This document shows, piece by piece, positions 62,762 through 64,000 of a stretch of 64,000 nucleotides of DNA. The notes under the pieces are model-generated. The model was not told where the DNA came from and did no database searches. It saw nothing but the letters and a program-made list of their open reading frames with translations. Source of the stretch: Micavibrio sp. (GTDB taxonomy: Bacteria; Pseudomonadota; Alphaproteobacteria; Micavibrionales; UBA2020); NCBI GenBank assembly GCA_028283745.1, contig JAPWJZ010000006.1, positions 310,001 to 374,000 on the forward strand. Direction: 5' to 3'. The position numbers and the translations under genes are program-made. Within the stretch, counting starts at the first letter, position 1; every line of letters begins with the position of its first letter.

Positions 62762-63346
62762 ATGGGAGTACGTTGGGTGAACGAGCCGGAAAATCTAATG
62801 CCTTCGATACCGCGGGAACCGCCGCAGCTCCCTTCACCGGAAAGAGTGCAGGAATTGCTGTTCGACGCGGCCCGGCTTGGCCGAGACGACATGATCCCGG
62901 TCCTGCTAGAAGCTGGCGCGGACATCGAGGCCATGGACGCGAAGGGTCATACCGCCCTCGTCCTTGCGACCTATCACGGATTCGAGGCCGCCGCGGCGCT
63001 GCTGCTGAATGCCGGTGCCAATCCCAACGGCACGACCGCGAGCGGCAGCCCGCTGATGGGCGTGGCTTTCAAAGGGCACATTGCCATTGCCCGGCAACTC
63101 CTGACCGCGGGAGCAGACCCGAACCTGCGTAATGCAGCCGGACAGACCGCGATCATGATGAGCGCCTTGTTTGATCGACGGGATATCATCGATCTTCTGC
63201 TGAGCGCCGGAGCCGATATAGATGCGGTGGACGCGGCCGGAAACGATGCGGCCGGCGTTGCGCGCATGCAAGGCAACGACGAGCTTGCGCAGTGGCTTCA
63301 GAGCCCGCGCGACATGGCGAGTGAAGTCAATGCCCAAACCATCTAG
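62762..63346 (+). CDS. Ankyrin-repeat protein
   Basis: A 194-residue protein with four ankyrin repeats at about 35-170: LLFDAARLGRDDMIPVLLEAGADIE, GHTALVLATYHGFEAAAALLLNAGANPN, GSPLMGVAFKGHIAIARQLLTAGADPN and GQTAIMMSALFDRRDIIDLLLSAGADID. No signal peptide, probably cytosolic; ATG 62798 is an alternative start. Bacterial relatives are often next to catalase genes, but no such gene is visible here. Confidence 0.9.
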   Translation: MGVRWVNEPENLMPSIPREPPQLPSPERVQELLFDAARLGRDDMIPVLLEAGADIEAMDAKGHTALVLATYHGFEAAAALLLNAGANPNGTTASGSPLMGVAFKGHIAIARQLLTAGADPNLRNAAGQTAIMMSALFDRRDIIDLLLSAGADIDAVDAAGNDAAGVARMQGNDELAQWLQSPRDMASEVNAQTI

Positions 63347-63362
63347 CGACGGAGCGATATGC

Positions 63363-63608
63363 ATGGATGATGTTTCGATCGGCCCGGACCCTAAAAATGA
63401 GCAGCCGGTGCAGAAAGGTGTGGATGCGCAGTCCGAGACCGAGCGCGACATCGAGATCGGTTTGGCCGGTGCCGAAGCCAAGCCCTTTGCCAGCTCGCCT
63501 CAAGACAAGGATACCGTGAAATCGGTTTCCAAGCATGATGAGGAGCCCTCATCCGCCGATGGCCATGAGAACCTCATCGCCGAGAGACGCAACGCGGGGC
63601 GCGAATAG
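63363..63608 (+). CDS. Small hydrophilic hypothetical protein
   Basis: An 81-residue polar, low-complexity protein (MDDVSIGPDPKNEQPVQKGV, KSVSKHDEEPSSADGHENLIAERRN) with GACGGAGCGAT upstream of its start. Probably intrinsically disordered. It follows the ankyrin gene by 16 nt. No family recognised. Confidence 0.5.
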   Translation: MDDVSIGPDPKNEQPVQKGVDAQSETERDIEIGLAGAEAKPFASSPQDKDTVKSVSKHDEEPSSADGHENLIAERRNAGRE

Positions 63609-63831
63609 CTGGCACGGAAGTCCGTCATGGCCCCACTGGGCCGTACGCTGGCCGAACCGCATGAACGGAGGTCATCGTTCCGGCATCGTGGCATTGGCAG
63701 CGCTTATAGACCGGGTTTGCCCGCGATACGCCGGTCATTGCTGAACGGCCATAATCTGCCGCTTAGCATCCAAAAAGGTCCAGCCTTCAGCGAAGCAGCG
63801 AACACCAAATCTTTCGGCCAAGTTCAAATTC

Positions 63832-63846
63832 GTTCACTTTTCGTTC
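63832..63846 (+). promoter_or_regulatory. Alphaproteobacterial LexA (SOS) box
   Basis: Direct repeat GTTC-N7-GTTC (GTTC at 63832 and 63843), the established LexA site of alphaproteobacteria. It is 21 bp before the dinB start. Confidence 0.8.
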
Positions 63847-63867
63847 TTTCTGTGGCATGGACGAGAC

Positions 63868-64000
63868 ATGGTCGATTCTGCCCCCCGAAAGATCATCCAC
63901 GTCGACATGGACGCCTTCTTCGCGTCCGTGGAGCAACGCGATAACCCCGACCTGCGCGGGCGCCCGGTAGCGGTGGGTCATGCCGCCGCGCGCGGCGTGG
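63868..64000 (+). CDS. dinB: DNA polymerase IV, N-terminal part
   Basis: The first 44 codons of a Y-family polymerase: [17 protein letters not shown] contains the catalytic Asp/Asp-Met-Asp metal site, followed by [16 protein letters not shown]. It runs off the right edge. Pol IV performs error-prone translesion synthesis; the LexA box just upstream implies SOS induction. Confidence 0.92.
   Translation, partial: MVDSAPRKIIHVDMDAFFASVEQRDNPDLRGRPVAVGHAAARGV

Overview
The window reads as a mosaic of alphaproteobacterial DNA, not one continuous chromosome. At least four blocks differ in gene content, base composition by eye and integrity. The seams cut through genes: about 24,735, about 54,030, and 61,768-61,982. 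The last seam carries 94 consecutive G residues. The simplest reading is a chimeric, probably metagenomic, assembly. Statements about gene neighbourhood are therefore safe only within a block.

Block A (1-24,735) comes from an alphaproteobacterium I cannot place further. It begins with the tail of an unknown gene. Next is a large filamentous-haemagglutinin-type exoprotein with YDG/MBG repeats, and then an SDR oxidoreductase divergent from an ArsR-type regulator. A second ArsR-type regulator is translationally coupled to an MFS exporter. A ZIP metal transporter, a small acidic protein and an enoyl-CoA hydratase follow. A four-gene minus-strand operon (marR, isochorismatase-fold protein, small membrane protein, MFS) faces a signalling cluster of two receiver proteins and an 1152-residue hybrid histidine kinase with Hpt. 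A 60-bp perfect palindrome lies between them. The block ends with a DHH phosphoesterase and an RND efflux operon (permease, adaptor, outer-membrane channel, MFS) whose permease is frameshifted and cut off at the seam.

Block B (24,735 to about 54,030) looks like Rhizobiaceae accessory DNA. It starts with heavily frameshifted phosphoketolase and MgtA-type ATPase genes and a DedA gene with one frameshift. An intact stress-related set follows: CYTH-CHAD protein, dnaK, grpE, three small unknown proteins, NAD(P)HX repair enzyme, VIT1/CCC1 transporter, SOUL protein, Kup potassium transporter, DUF992 protein, double PRC-barrel protein, quinone-oxidoreductase-like reductase, HTH-like protein, HWE-type kinase and AI-2E-family permease. 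Together they suggest a stress-survival island: protein folding, polyphosphate/triphosphate, K+ and metal handling, cofactor repair. A second module (47.8-53.2 kb: SDR, MFS, alpha/beta hydrolase, GlcG/HbpS-like, DJ-1/PfpI-like, LysR) sits between two diverged copies of a 57-bp intergenic repeat. A broken AraC-type gene lies beyond it.

Block C (about 54,030-61,767) resembles Caulobacteraceae (Asticcacaulis-like) catabolic loci: MFS fragment, class III aminotransferase, TetR regulator, TonB-dependent receptor and secreted GH3 beta-glucosidase. Block D (about 61,980-64,000) is GC-rich. It holds a 5'-truncated SDR, three small proteins including an ankyrin-repeat protein, and the start of DNA polymerase IV behind an alphaproteobacterial LexA box.

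I found no tRNA, rRNA, CRISPR array or complete insertion sequence. Assignments rest on motifs read by eye; no database search was possible.
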